A stretch of 64,000 bases of DNA. Origin: Acidobacteriota bacterium. Its GTDB lineage: Bacteria; Acidobacteriota; Terriglobia; Acidiferrales; UBA7541. The position numbers and the translations under genes were made by a program. Location of the stretch: positions 1 to 64,000 of the forward strand of contig JACQDE010000070.1 of NCBI GenBank assembly GCA_016201285.1, written 5' to 3'. Under the pieces are notes generated by a model. The model saw only the letters and a program-made list of their open reading frames with translations, did not search any database and was not told where the DNA came from. Below, one piece after another: positions 25,249-35,000 of this stretch; position 1 is the first letter of the stretch; every line of letters starts with the position of its first letter.

Positions 25249-26010
25249 GTGTCGAACGCACCGCAGAATGTGCCACTGTCTGTCTCGATCGGCCAGATTC
25301 CGCTGACGCTATTCTTCCGCGAAAACGGTCTCCTTGAAAAAGCCAGCGCGCGGTATTCCGCCTTCCACTACGCCTCCGAGCAGGGTTTCCCGGTTTATCT
25401 GGACCCCGAAAAAGATTTTCGGCCCGGCGCGGGCTTCGATTTCTCGCTGCACGGCGCCACGCTGCGCCTGGAACCCTCGGCGGCGCGTATCTCCGGCGTA
25501 CAATCCGAGTACACCGTGGATTCCCTGCTGCGCGTATTGCTTTCAATGATCCTGCTGCCGCGCCGCGGCTTCCTGCTGCATGCGGCCACGGTCGAGCGCG
25601 AGGGCCAGGCGCATATTTTTATGGGCCACTCCGGCGCGGGCAAGAGCACCGTCGCTGGACTTTCCCCTGCGGGCGCGCCGCTCACCGACGAGATTTCACT
25701 GCTGCGCTGCGAGGCCGGCGGCTGGCGCGCGCACGGCACGCCCTTCTGGGGCGAATTCCGTTCCGGCGACCGCAATTGCAGCCTGCCCGTGGCGGGCATC
25801 TATGCGCTGGTGCAGGCCCCGGAGAACCGCCTGGAAAAGATTTCGCCGCGTGAGGCCCTGCGCGGGCTGCTGGCCAATGTGCTGTTCTTCGCCGGAAACC
25901 GCGCCTCGCGCGAACAGTTGCTGGGCATCGCCTCCGAGTGCGCCCAAGCGCTGCCGTTCTACCGCTTCCATTTCAAGCGCGACTCCAGCTTCTGGGAGGT
26001 GCTCCCGTGA
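25249..26010 (+). CDS. HprK-related P-loop kinase
   Basis: 253 residues. The C-terminal half is an HPr-kinase-like fold: G-F-L-L-H-A-A-T-V then G-H-S-G-A-G-K-S-T (126-134, Walker A) and L-T-D-E-I-S-L-L (D147/E148, Walker B-like). The N-terminal 100 residues are a strand-rich domain unlike HprK. True HPr kinases are over 300 residues and phosphorylate HPr; this group is paired with PqqD-like proteins and probably acts on something else. GTG start at 25249 follows GAGGAGG. Its stop overlaps the next GTG by four bases. Confidence 0.8.
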   Translation: MSNAPQNVPLSVSIGQIPLTLFFRENGLLEKASARYSAFHYASEQGFPVYLDPEKDFRPGAGFDFSLHGATLRLEPSAARISGVQSEYTVDSLLRVLLSMILLPRRGFLLHAATVEREGQAHIFMGHSGAGKSTVAGLSPAGAPLTDEISLLRCEAGGWRAHGTPFWGEFRSGDRNCSLPVAGIYALVQAPENRLEKISPREALRGLLANVLFFAGNRASREQLLGIASECAQALPFYRFHFKRDSSFWEVLP

Positions 26011-26327
26011 GCGCCCCTCAGCCGGTTGTCGAATCCGTTCGCCCGGCGCAGAATCCGCTGGCCGCCTGGCGCGAGATGGAAGGTGTGGTGGTGGTGATTT
26101 CGCCCGAGGATAGCGTGCTGCACGAGCTCAACCCGACCGCCGGCTTCATCTGGAAGCATGCCACCGGCGAGCGCTCCATGGAACAGATTGCGCAGCTCCT
26201 GGCCCTCGAATTCGACGTCGATTTCCGTACCGCGCTCGCCGATACCCACGAGCTCGTCAAAGACCTGGTGCAGAAGAATCTCCTGCACATACGTTCCGGC
26301 TCGCCCGCGGAGGTGTCCCGTGGCTAG
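26007..26327 (+). CDS. PqqD-like peptide-binding protein
   Basis: 106 residues. V-V-V-V-I-S-P-E-D-S-V-L-H-E-L-N-P-T-A-G-F-I-W and then S-M-E-Q-I-A-Q-L-L-A-L-E-F-D-V-D form the winged-helix RiPP-recognition (RRE) fold of PqqD. PqqD binds the leader of a precursor peptide and presents it to a radical SAM enzyme. GTG start at 26007 overlaps the HprK-like stop as GTGA and follows GGGAGG; the radical SAM gene starts inside its last codons. This tight coupling supports a joint PqqD/radical SAM unit. Confidence 0.85.
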   Translation: MSAPQPVVESVRPAQNPLAAWREMEGVVVVISPEDSVLHELNPTAGFIWKHATGERSMEQIAQLLALEFDVDFRTALADTHELVKDLVQKNLLHIRSGSPAEVSRG

Positions 26328-27459
26328 CGCGCCGGTGATGGGACGCCTGGTGGCGCGCTCGATTGCGCGCAACTTCCCGCTCAACGTCCACTTCGACGTC
26401 ACCTACCGCTGCAACGAGCGCTGCGTGCACTGCTATCTGGACCACTCCGACCACGGCGAGATGACCACCGGCGAAATCAAGCGCGTGCTCGCGGAGCTGG
26501 CCGAGGCCGGCACGCTGTTCCTGACGTTCAGTGGCGGCGAGATCTTTCTCCGCCACGACTTCTTCGAGCTGCTGGCCCACGCGCGCAAGCTGCGCTTCGA
26601 CGTCACGCTGAAGACCAACGCCCTGCTGATCACCGAAGAGCGCGCCGCGCTGCTCAAGCAGCTTGGCGTGCGCCGCATCCAAATCAGCCTGTACAGCGCC
26701 GATGCCGCCATCCACGACGCCATCACAAAAGTTCCGGGCTCGTTCGAGCGCACCCTCGAGGCCCTGCGCTTCTGCCAGGTGCAGGGACTGCTGGTGAAAA
26801 TCTCCTGCCCGCTGATGAAGCAAAACATCGGCGCGTGGCGCGAAGTCCGGGCGCTGGCCGACGCCCTCGGCGTCACCTACATCATGGATCCCACCATCAC
26901 GCCGATGATGGACGGCAGCCGCGACACCCTGGCGATGCGCCTTGCGCCCAGCGAGCTGCTGCCCGTGCTGAAGGACCCCATCTTCAATCCCCCCGCTGCC
27001 GCGCCGGTAAAGACCGAAGGCGCGGACATGGCCGTGGCCTACGACAACATTCCGTGCAGTGCCGGCCACAACAGCCTCTACATCTCGCCTTACGGCGACG
27101 TTTATCCCTGCGTGCAGATGCCGCTCGCCACCGGCAATCTGCGCGAGAAATCGTTCACCGAGATCTGGTACGGCTCCGCCAAGATGCAGCGCGTCCGCGA
27201 CATCAAGGAAAGCGAGCTGGCCATCTGCCGGAGTTGCGCCATCCGCAATCATTGTCAGCGCTGCCCGGGGCTCGCCTTTATGGAAGATGGCGGCCTGACC
27301 GGCCCATCCGCGCGCGCCTGCGAACTGGCCGAAGCCGCTGCGCGCATCGCCGGCGTCGCGAATCCGGTCAGCGGCCTGCGCGCCCGGGGCCGCCTCCGCA
27401 CCACATCGAATTCCAATCCCGCTCAGCTCGTGCACATTGCCGCGCTGGGCGTTTCATAG
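26320..27459 (+). CDS. Radical SAM/SPASM peptide-modifying enzyme
   Basis: 379 residues. C31-x3-C35-x2-C38 in the segment T-Y-R-C-N-E-R-C-V-H-C-Y binds the SAM 4Fe-4S cluster; F-S-G-G-E-I-F follows near 70. The C-terminal SPASM region has C246, C264, C303, C306, C312, C315 and C334, enough for two auxiliary clusters. This layout matches PqqE-like and sactipeptide or other RiPP maturases. GTG start at 26320 follows GGAGG; the PqqD stop is eight bases inside. Fifteen bases downstream is a small Cys-containing peptide gene, its probable substrate. Confidence 0.9.
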   Translation: MASAPVMGRLVARSIARNFPLNVHFDVTYRCNERCVHCYLDHSDHGEMTTGEIKRVLAELAEAGTLFLTFSGGEIFLRHDFFELLAHARKLRFDVTLKTNALLITEERAALLKQLGVRRIQISLYSADAAIHDAITKVPGSFERTLEALRFCQVQGLLVKISCPLMKQNIGAWREVRALADALGVTYIMDPTITPMMDGSRDTLAMRLAPSELLPVLKDPIFNPPAAAPVKTEGADMAVAYDNIPCSAGHNSLYISPYGDVYPCVQMPLATGNLREKSFTEIWYGSAKMQRVRDIKESELAICRSCAIRNHCQRCPGLAFMEDGGLTGPSARACELAEAAARIAGVANPVSGLRARGRLRTTSNSNPAQLVHIAALGVS

Positions 27460-27474
27460 GAGCGGGAACACATT

Positions 27475-27642
27475 ATGCACACGGACAAACTGAGCACCTC
27501 GACCGCAGCCGATGTATCCCGGCGGAAGCCCTACGTCAAACCGCAGTGCGTCTCGGAGAAAATTTTCGAGACCACCGCGCTCGCCTGCGGCAAGCTGCCG
27601 TCCGGCAGCGGCATTTGTGCCGCGGTGCCCAAGGCGTCCTAG
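27475..27642 (+). CDS. Candidate RiPP precursor peptide
   Basis: 55 residues, too short for routine calling. It has a polar leader-like start, then K-P-Y-V-K-P-Q-C-V-S-E-K-I-F-E-T-T-A-L (18-36), then A-C-G-K-L-P-S-G-S-G-I-C-A-A-V-P-K-A-S. Cys are at 25, 38 and 48; the last two frame a ten-residue Gly/Ser/Pro loop, a natural target for thioether or other radical crosslinks. It begins 15 bases after the radical SAM stop; the stop codon TAG is itself part of TAGGAG upstream of it. Gene order kinase-PqqD-rSAM-peptide and composition, not homology, support the call. Confidence 0.7.
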   Translation: MHTDKLSTSTAADVSRRKPYVKPQCVSEKIFETTALACGKLPSGSGICAAVPKAS

Positions 27643-27732
27643 ACGAAGACCCGGGCGAAGTGTCGTCGGCCGCAGGGCCGGCGGCTCAAGCCCACAACCG
27701 GATTGCCCATGCGCAAGCAGAGGGGAGCAGCC

Positions 27733-28332
27733 ATGAAACGACACATGAAAGTCCTGGGCGGTGCGATTCTACTGGCCGGCGCGCTGTTGGCCTTCGCGGC
27801 CCCCGCGGCCGCGCAGCGCCGCTCGCGCGTGACCAAGGAAGACGAGCTCGACGCGCGCACCCCGGCGGATCGCAGGGAAGCGCGCGCGGAGTCGCTGAAT
27901 GCGGCGCAGGCCGTCAGCGAGCTCTTCTTCTGCGAGAGCGCCACCACCGAGTGCCGCTCCACGAACTCCGCCTTCACCGTCGGCAAGTTGCGCGACCTCT
28001 TCGTCTTTGTCACCTGGCCCAGCACCAACGGCGACCGGGTGCAGACGGTGGAGTTCTTCCTCCCGGACGGCAGCCTGTACATGAAGCGCGACACCGCGTT
28101 CCGCACCCGCGCCGGGCAGCCGCGCGCGCGCGCCGTCACCGGCGCCGCGGTCGTGGCGGATGAATATCTGACCTCGAGCCGAGGCATGCCCACGGTGGTC
28201 ACGCCGCTGGCCGTCGCCGGCACGTACATCACCCAGCGCAACCTGCTGGGCACGTGGGCGGTGCGCGTTTTGCTGGACGGCAAGCCCGTGCTGACCGGCC
28301 AGTTCACGCTGAAGACCGCCGATCAGGAGTAA
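27733..28332 (+). CDS. Exported protein of the HprK/PqqD/rSAM locus, unknown function
   Basis: 199 residues. A signal peptide (LGGAILLAGALLAFAAPAAA) is followed by a basic/acidic helix, then L-F-F-C-E-S-A-T-T-E-C-R-S, which has two Cys seven residues apart, and a strand-rich domain with D-L-F-V-F-V-T-W-P, V-E-F-F-L-P-D-G-S-L-Y and W-A-V-R-V-L-L-D-G-K-P. It looks like an Ig-like secreted domain. AGAGGGGAG precedes the ATG. It lies between the precursor peptide and two giant secreted proteins, so an extracytoplasmic partner role is inferred. Confidence 0.7.
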   Translation: MKRHMKVLGGAILLAGALLAFAAPAAAQRRSRVTKEDELDARTPADRREARAESLNAAQAVSELFFCESATTECRSTNSAFTVGKLRDLFVFVTWPSTNGDRVQTVEFFLPDGSLYMKRDTAFRTRAGQPRARAVTGAAVVADEYLTSSRGMPTVVTPLAVAGTYITQRNLLGTWAVRVLLDGKPVLTGQFTLKTADQE

Positions 28333-28436
28333 CGGTTTTCGCACCGCGAGTCCGGCCTTCAAGCGGGCCGGCTCCGGGCAATGCTGGAGAACAAGATTCG
28401 GATCCGCATGTTTGAGGAGTTCTAAGGAGGTCCCGA

Positions 28437-31400
28437 ATGAGCGCGTACAAACAAATTCAACGGACAGTTTGCCTGGCTCTGGTGGCGCTGCTGGTGATGC
28501 CGGCGCCCGCGCTCCGCGCCGACGAAATCACCACACTGACGGCCGTGGCCGACGCCACGCTGCAGCAGAGTCTGCCGACGACCAATGACGGCGCCACCGC
28601 CGTCCTGCGCGCGCTCGGCGAATCGAACGAGGTCATCCGCACGCTGGCGCGCTTCGACCTCTCTTCCATTGCCTCGAGCGCTGCGGTAAAGGTCGCCAAC
28701 CTGAAGATGAAGGTCGCTCAGGCGCCCACCACCGCGCGCAACCAGGCGGCGCACCGCGTCACCGGCACCACCCCCTGGACCGAAGGCGGCGTTACCTGGA
28801 CCTCGCGCGACGGCACCGCCCCCAACAACTGGGGCACGGCCGGCGGCGACATCGGCGTCACCGCCATCAACACCCAGTCCAGCGGCACCACCGTTGGCGC
28901 CACCATTAATTGGTCCATCTTGAGCGACGGCGCCGTGCCCAATATTCCCCAGGACTGGGTCACCACGCCCGCCAATAACCAGGGCCTGCTCGTCAAGGAC
29001 GCCACCGAAACCGACCCGGCCCGCGCCGTGGTGAAGACCGTTTACTCCGGTACCCTGGTCAGCACCGGCGCCGCCCCTCCGGCCACGCTTTCCGCCAACC
29101 TGGGGACCTGCAGCGGGGCCACCCCGACGGTGAACATCAACAAGTCGTTCCTCATCTTCCAGGGCAACAACAACAGCATCCGTCCGAACCCCACGGAAAT
29201 CCGCGGCCGCATCGTGCCCGATGCCTGTCCCACCACGCCGCCCACCGTGCAGTTTTTCCGCGTCACCAACGAGACCTCCACGGTGAATCTCAACTGGTAT
29301 GTGGTCGAATTCGCGCGCGGCGTCAGCGTCCAGCGCGGCACCGTCGCCAGCCAGAGCAGCACCGTGCTCAACGCCGCCATCACCCCGGTTTCCTCGCTCA
29401 ACCAGGCGTTCCTGCTGTGGTCCAAGACGCCCGCCTCCGCCGACGGCAGCTTCAGCCAGGACGACCCCACCATCGGTGACCTCACCGCGCTGAACAACGT
29501 CCAGTTCCGCGTGAACACCTCCAACGTCAGCCATACGATTGACTGGGAGGTGGTCGAGTTCACCAACTCGGCTGACGCCAGCATCCAGCGCGGCACCACC
29601 ACCGCCATGACCTCGAGCACGGTCAGCGTCACGTTGAGCATCAACCCCGTGGATCCGGCCAAGTCCTTCCCCCTGGTCGGCTACCGCATCCCCGGTGGTT
29701 CCGGTTCGATCGGCCGCCTGCTTCTCCGCGGACGCCTGAGCAACTGCACCGCCACCTGCAACCAGCTCATCGTGGACCGCAGCGTGGGCGGCGCGACCAT
29801 CAGTGAAATCGGCTATCAGGTGGTCACGTTGAACAACGGCTCCACCGTGCAGTCGGCCTCAACGAATTTCGCCACTGGCGTCTTGACGCAGAGCCCGGTG
29901 CTTTCGCCCACGGTTGACACCACGCGCTCGATCGCCTTCACCTCGACGCTCTCCGGCGGCGGCGTCAACTTCGGCCGCAGCATCCTGGCCTCGCCCCTCG
30001 CGCAGTCGCTCGGTGTTTCCGCGTTCACCATGGCGCTGGCCGCTGCCTCCATCACGCTGACACGCGGCAACGGCAACGATGCCGCCGACGCCTCCTGGTA
30101 CGTCGCCGAGCTCAACAACGCGGACCCCATCGCCGTCAGCTATAACTCCCGCGAAGACGGCACGCCGGCCAACCGCCCGCAGCTTGACGTCAGCTTCCTC
30201 CGCGATTCGGCCTACAGCGGCGTCGTCGCCGGCATCTCCGACGTTACCCTCAACATCACGTTCCCGGCCGGCGCGACTGTTTCCAACTACGATGGCTCGC
30301 TCGTGGCCCGCAAGAACGGCGCTTCCACGCCCACCTTCACGCCCAATGACGGCACCTCTTACACCGCCGGCACCCAGCCGGTCTTTGGCGAAACGGTGAT
30401 TTCCAGCTCCGCCAACTTTGCCGCCTCTCCCACTGTTGTCTCCATCGTGGACGAGAACGGACCGGACAGTGTTGTCTCGCCCAGCACCCAGTACTCCTAC
30501 AAGACTTACACCCGCGACAACAACACCATCACCGGCGCCGCGATTCCCGCCGCCCCGCATTACTCCTTCGGGGCCGGCACCACCACAACCACCGGTGCCG
30601 GTGGCGGCGCCAGCAAGAACTGGAGCTATAAGACGGCCGGCACTGCCCTCGCGCCTCCGGGCCTCAACCCCGGCAACAAGGTCATCGCCGCTTCCAACGA
30701 CAACAACCTGCACAGCATGAGCACCAGTACCGGCGCGCGCAATTACAAGCCCACCGGCTCCACCGGCACCACCGGCGGCGCGGTGCAGAGCCGCCCCGCC
30801 GTCATTGCCCAGGGCGATACCCAGCTCGCCGACTGCGATGCGGGTACTCCCGGCAACCAGCCCTGCGACATCTCCTTCGTCGGCTCGAACGACGGCCGCG
30901 TCTATGCCTTCAACGCCATCACCGGCCAGTTGATCTGGTCCACGCCCGCGCCCGGCAACCCCGGCGCGCTCGTTGCCGCTGGCGGCATGATCCAGGGCGG
31001 CATCGCCGTGCAGCTCAAGGCCTACGCGAACGGAGCTTTCACTCCCACCACGGACCTGGTCATCGTCGGTACCCGCGAGATCTCCCTCACCGCCAACAAG
31101 GTGTACGCCCTGAACGGCAGCACCGGCGCCATCGTCTGGACCTTCAGCCCCGGCAACATGGACGCGGTGAACTCCACCCCGGCCGTGGATTACGCCAATA
31201 ACACCGTCTGGGTCTCCAGCCTCTCCAATGGTGGCGCGCAGCCCAGCCTGTGGAAGATCAACAGTGTCACCGGCGCGGCCATTTCCAATTTCAGCCTCGG
31301 CAACATCAGTGGTTCCCCGACCATCAGCCTCAACGGCCGCGTCGTTTACGTCGTCACCGACACCGGCAACCTCGCCGCCGTGCGCAACGACATCGCTGCC

Positions 31401-31826
31401 TGCACCAACACCTTGGTCACCGGCGCCACCTCCGGCAACGGCTTCCCCATCGCCGTGGCCACCGGCGCGCTGAGCGACAACATTTTCTTTGCCACCACCA
31501 CCGCCGGCGCCGGCACGATCCGCAAGGCCAGCTTTGCCTACAACGTCGCTTGCGGTGGCGAAACCTTCGCCGCGGCTGCCGGCTATGCGAACCCCTCGGG
31601 CATCGGCACGCTCTCCACGCCCATCTGGAACCCGTTCACCGGCTTCATCTACGCCGGTTCGTCCAACGGCAACCTCTACAAGATCGACCCTGCCAATGGC
31701 AGCGTGGCCGGCACGCGCACCGTCAATGCCGCCGCCACCATCGGCGATCCGGCTCTCGACGTGTTTGTGAACCGAATTTACGTGGGAGATTCGCAAGGGC
31801 GCATCTATTCGTTCGACATCTTCTAG
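28437..31826 (+). CDS. Giant secreted protein: DNRLRE-like head, four internal repeats, PQQ-like propeller
   Basis: 1129 residues. A signal peptide ends LRA-DE. Residues 30-200 are DNRLRE/CBM96-like (A-D-A-T-L, then R-T-L-A-R-F-D-L-S-S-I, V-A-N-L-K-M-K-V). Residues about 237-560 hold four diverged units each ending in a W-x-V-V-E-F or Y-Q-V-V-T-L strand followed by S-V-Q. Residues 590-720 are Ig-like. Residues 735-1129 are propeller blades such as G-R-V-Y-A-F-N-A-I-T-G-Q-L-I-W and N-K-V-Y-A-L-N-G-S-T-G-A-I-V-W. Very strong ribosome site AAGGAGGT. A surface adhesin or binding protein is plausible; function unknown. Confidence 0.82.
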   Translation: MSAYKQIQRTVCLALVALLVMPAPALRADEITTLTAVADATLQQSLPTTNDGATAVLRALGESNEVIRTLARFDLSSIASSAAVKVANLKMKVAQAPTTARNQAAHRVTGTTPWTEGGVTWTSRDGTAPNNWGTAGGDIGVTAINTQSSGTTVGATINWSILSDGAVPNIPQDWVTTPANNQGLLVKDATETDPARAVVKTVYSGTLVSTGAAPPATLSANLGTCSGATPTVNINKSFLIFQGNNNSIRPNPTEIRGRIVPDACPTTPPTVQFFRVTNETSTVNLNWYVVEFARGVSVQRGTVASQSSTVLNAAITPVSSLNQAFLLWSKTPASADGSFSQDDPTIGDLTALNNVQFRVNTSNVSHTIDWEVVEFTNSADASIQRGTTTAMTSSTVSVTLSINPVDPAKSFPLVGYRIPGGSGSIGRLLLRGRLSNCTATCNQLIVDRSVGGATISEIGYQVVTLNNGSTVQSASTNFATGVLTQSPVLSPTVDTTRSIAFTSTLSGGGVNFGRSILASPLAQSLGVSAFTMALAAASITLTRGNGNDAADASWYVAELNNADPIAVSYNSREDGTPANRPQLDVSFLRDSAYSGVVAGISDVTLNITFPAGATVSNYDGSLVARKNGASTPTFTPNDGTSYTAGTQPVFGETVISSSANFAASPTVVSIVDENGPDSVVSPSTQYSYKTYTRDNNTITGAAIPAAPHYSFGAGTTTTTGAGGGASKNWSYKTAGTALAPPGLNPGNKVIAASNDNNLHSMSTSTGARNYKPTGSTGTTGGAVQSRPAVIAQGDTQLADCDAGTPGNQPCDISFVGSNDGRVYAFNAITGQLIWSTPAPGNPGALVAAGGMIQGGIAVQLKAYANGAFTPTTDLVIVGTREISLTANKVYALNGSTGAIVWTFSPGNMDAVNSTPAVDYANNTVWVSSLSNGGAQPSLWKINSVTGAAISNFSLGNISGSPTISLNGRVVYVVTDTGNLAAVRNDIAACTNTLVTGATSGNGFPIAVATGALSDNIFFATTTAGAGTIRKASFAYNVACGGETFAAAAGYANPSGIGTLSTPIWNPFTGFIYAGSSNGNLYKIDPANGSVAGTRTVNAAATIGDPALDVFVNRIYVGDSQGRIYSFDIF

Positions 31827-32062
31827 CCAGGTTGCGGGAAATTTCCCCGGGGTGATCGCGGCGGAACGCCATCGCGATCTCCCTGGCACAGGATACTTCG
31901 TCCCCACACGCATCCGGAGCAGCAGGAGCGGCGCACCCGCCTTCGCCGCGCGGGCCGTCGCTTCGGTTGTGTGCGGGTAGTCCAATGCAGCCCGGCGCGG
32001 CCCGCGCTTCCAGACGGCCGGATGAAACCAGTTCATTCGGCATTAGAACAGGGAGGAGCGGA

Positions 32063-35000
32063 ATGAACGCGCGCACTTCGATACGGCGGGCGCGGCGCAT
32101 GTTACTGGTGGTGATGTGGCTGTTTCCGGTGCCAGCACTCCGCGCCGATGAGATCGTCACTCTGACGGCCACCGCCGACGCCACGCTGCAATTGGCCTTT
32201 CCCGCCACCAACGACGGCGCTACCGCCCTCGTGCGCATCCTCGGCGAATCCGTCACCAAGCAGCGTACCCTGGTCCGCTTCGACCTCAGTCCCATCGCCT
32301 CCACGTCCGCGGTGAAAGTGGCCAGCCTGAAAATGAAAGTGGCCGCCCCGCCGGTGGTCGCGCGCAGCCAGGCCGTCCATCGCGTCACCGGCGCCACGCA
32401 GTGGACCGAAGTCGGCGCCACCTGGAACACGCGCAACGGCGTCACCGCCTGGACTGCCGCCGGCGGCGATTTCTCCGCCGCCATCAACACCCAGTCCAGC
32501 GGCGCCGCTGCCGGCGCCACCATCACGTGGCCCATCCTCACCGACGGCGTCATCCCCAACATCCCGCAGGACTGGGTGAACACTCCGGCGAACAACAACG
32601 GCCTGCTCGTCAAGGATTCCACTGAAACCGATTCCGCTCGCGCTGTGCTCAAGTGCCTCTACACCGGCGCCGCCGCCAGCGCCGGCAACGGCACCGTCAC
32701 CGTCACTCTCCCCAACCTCGGCGGCGCATGCACCGGCACCATCAACACCGCCAGGTCCTTCCTCATTTTCCAGACCAACAACACCACCAACCGTCCGGTC
32801 ACCTTCGAAATCCGCGGCCGCATCTTTTCCGCCACCCAGTTGCAGTTCACCCGCAACACGAATGAGGCCACGACCGTGAACATCCGCTGGTACGTCGCCG
32901 AATTCGAGCGCGGCATCGCCGTTCAGCGCGGCGTCGTCAACTTTCAGAGCGCCGCCACCATCAACGCCACCGCCGCCAATTCCACCCCCGCGTTCGGCTC
33001 CGTTTCCGCTCTCTCGCAGGCCTTTGTGCTCTGGTCCAAGACGCCCATCTCGACCGACAACACTTTCAACCAGGACGACCCGGGGCTCGCCGAGCTGACC
33101 GCCACCAACAACCTGCAGTTCCGCTTCAACCAGTCCAACATCGGTCACACCATCAACTGGGAAGTCATCGAGTTCACCAACGCGGCCGACATCTCCGTCC
33201 AGAAGGGCAACATTGCCGGCATGGCTGCCGGCACCGCCACCGTCACCGCCGCCATCACCGCCGTGGACCCGGCGAAATCGTTTGTCCTCGTCAGCTACCG
33301 CATTCCCGGCGGCTCCGGCAGCGAGGGCCAGCTCATGCTGCGCGGCCAGTTGACCAGTTGCGCTCCCAACTGCAACCAGGTCACCATCGACCGCACTGTC
33401 ACCGGCACCGCCATCGCTGAGATTGCCTACCAGGTGGTCACGCTCAACACCGGCGCCAGCGTTCAGACCGCCTCGACGAATTTCCCCATCGCCACCGCCA
33501 CGCTCAGCCCCGCGCTGACCACCGTGGATCTCACCCGCACCCTGGCCTTTGCCTCCAGTGGGGCCGGCGGCGGGCAGAACGTCGGCCGGACCGCAATGGC
33601 CTCGCCCACGGCGCAGTCCCTCGGCGCCTCCACCTTCACCACCGCTCTGGCGGCCGGCGCCATCACACTCACACGCCAGAACACCGCCGCGGCCGCCGAC
33701 GTCTCCTGGTACGTGCTGCAACTGAACAACACCTCGCCCGGCGGTGTCAGCTACGCCTCGAAGGAAGACGCCACGCCATCCAATCGCCCGCAGCTCGACG
33801 TCCGCATCCTCCGCGACGTTTCCCTCGGCACGATCACGCCGGGCGTTTCTGAAATTACTTTGAATTTCACTTTCCCTGCTGGCGCCACCGCCGCCAACTA
33901 TCAGGGCGTGATGATTGCCCGCAAGAACGGCGCCGCCGCCCCCACCTTCGCCCCGGTGGACGGCACCGCCTACGCCCTCGGCAGCCAGCCCGTGGCCGGC
34001 GAAACCGTCGTCGCCAACGCCAACAATTTCACCGCCTCCCCCACCAACGTTGCCGTCCTAGACGAGAACGGGCCCAACAGTGTGATTTCCCCGGTCACCC
34101 AGTACAGCTTCAAGCTGTACACCCGCGACAACAACACCATCACCGGCGCCGCCAGCGCCGCCCCGCCGCACTATTCCTTCGGCGGCGCCGCCACCGGCAC
34201 CGCTACTGCCGCCGTCGGCGGCGGCGCCAACAAGAACTGGAGCTACAAGACGGCCGGCACCACTCTTGCCCCTCCGGGACTCGATCCCGGCAACAAGGTC
34301 GTCGCCGGCTCCAACGACAACAACCTCCACAGCATGGGCTCCACCACCGGCGCGCGGAACTATCAGCCCGCCGGTTCCAACGGCACCACCGGTGGCGTCA
34401 TTCAGTCCCGCCCCGCCATCATTTCTCAAGGGGATACCAATCTCGCCGACTGCGACTCCCTCACCCCCGGCCTCCAGCCCTGCGACGTTGCTTACGCCGG
34501 TTCGGCCGATGGCCGCGTCTATGCCTTTAACGCTGCCACCGGACAGCGCATCTGGGTCACGCCGGCGCCCGGCTCACCCGGCGCTCTGGTCGCCGTTGGC
34601 GGCACGATCCAGGGCGGCATCGCCCTCGAGCTCCGCAGGTATGCCAGCGCCACCTTCCAGGCCTTCGATTGCGACAGCGTCACGCCCGGCCAGCAAACCT
34701 GCGACCTGCTCTTCGTCGGCACCCGCGAGATCTCCGTGACCTCCAACAAGGTGCATGCGCTCAATGGCAACACCGGCGCCATCGTCTGGACCTTCAGCCC
34801 GGGCAATATGGACGGCGTGAACTCCATGCCGGCGGTGGACTACGCCAACAACGTCGTCTGGGTTTCCAGCCTCTCGAACGGCGGCGCGCAGCCCAGCCTG
34901 TGGAAGATCAACGGTCTCACCGGCGCGCCGATCTCCAATTTCAGCCTCGGCAACATCAGCGGCTCCCCGACCATCAACGCCGATAACCGCGTCGTGTACG

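Noticed and set aside
25249-26010. Genuine HPr kinase/phosphorylase
   Set aside because: Too short, different N-terminal domain, and no HPr or PTS gene nearby; only the P-loop half resembles HprK.
29859-32036. 725-codon open frame on the minus strand
   Set aside because: It lies opposite the first giant secreted protein; its Gly/Val/Ala/Asp-heavy composition is the usual mirror of GC-rich coding DNA, with no motifs.
32102-33721. 539-codon open frame on the minus strand
   Set aside because: Mirror frame of the second giant secreted protein, which has a signal peptide, ribosome site and clear domains.
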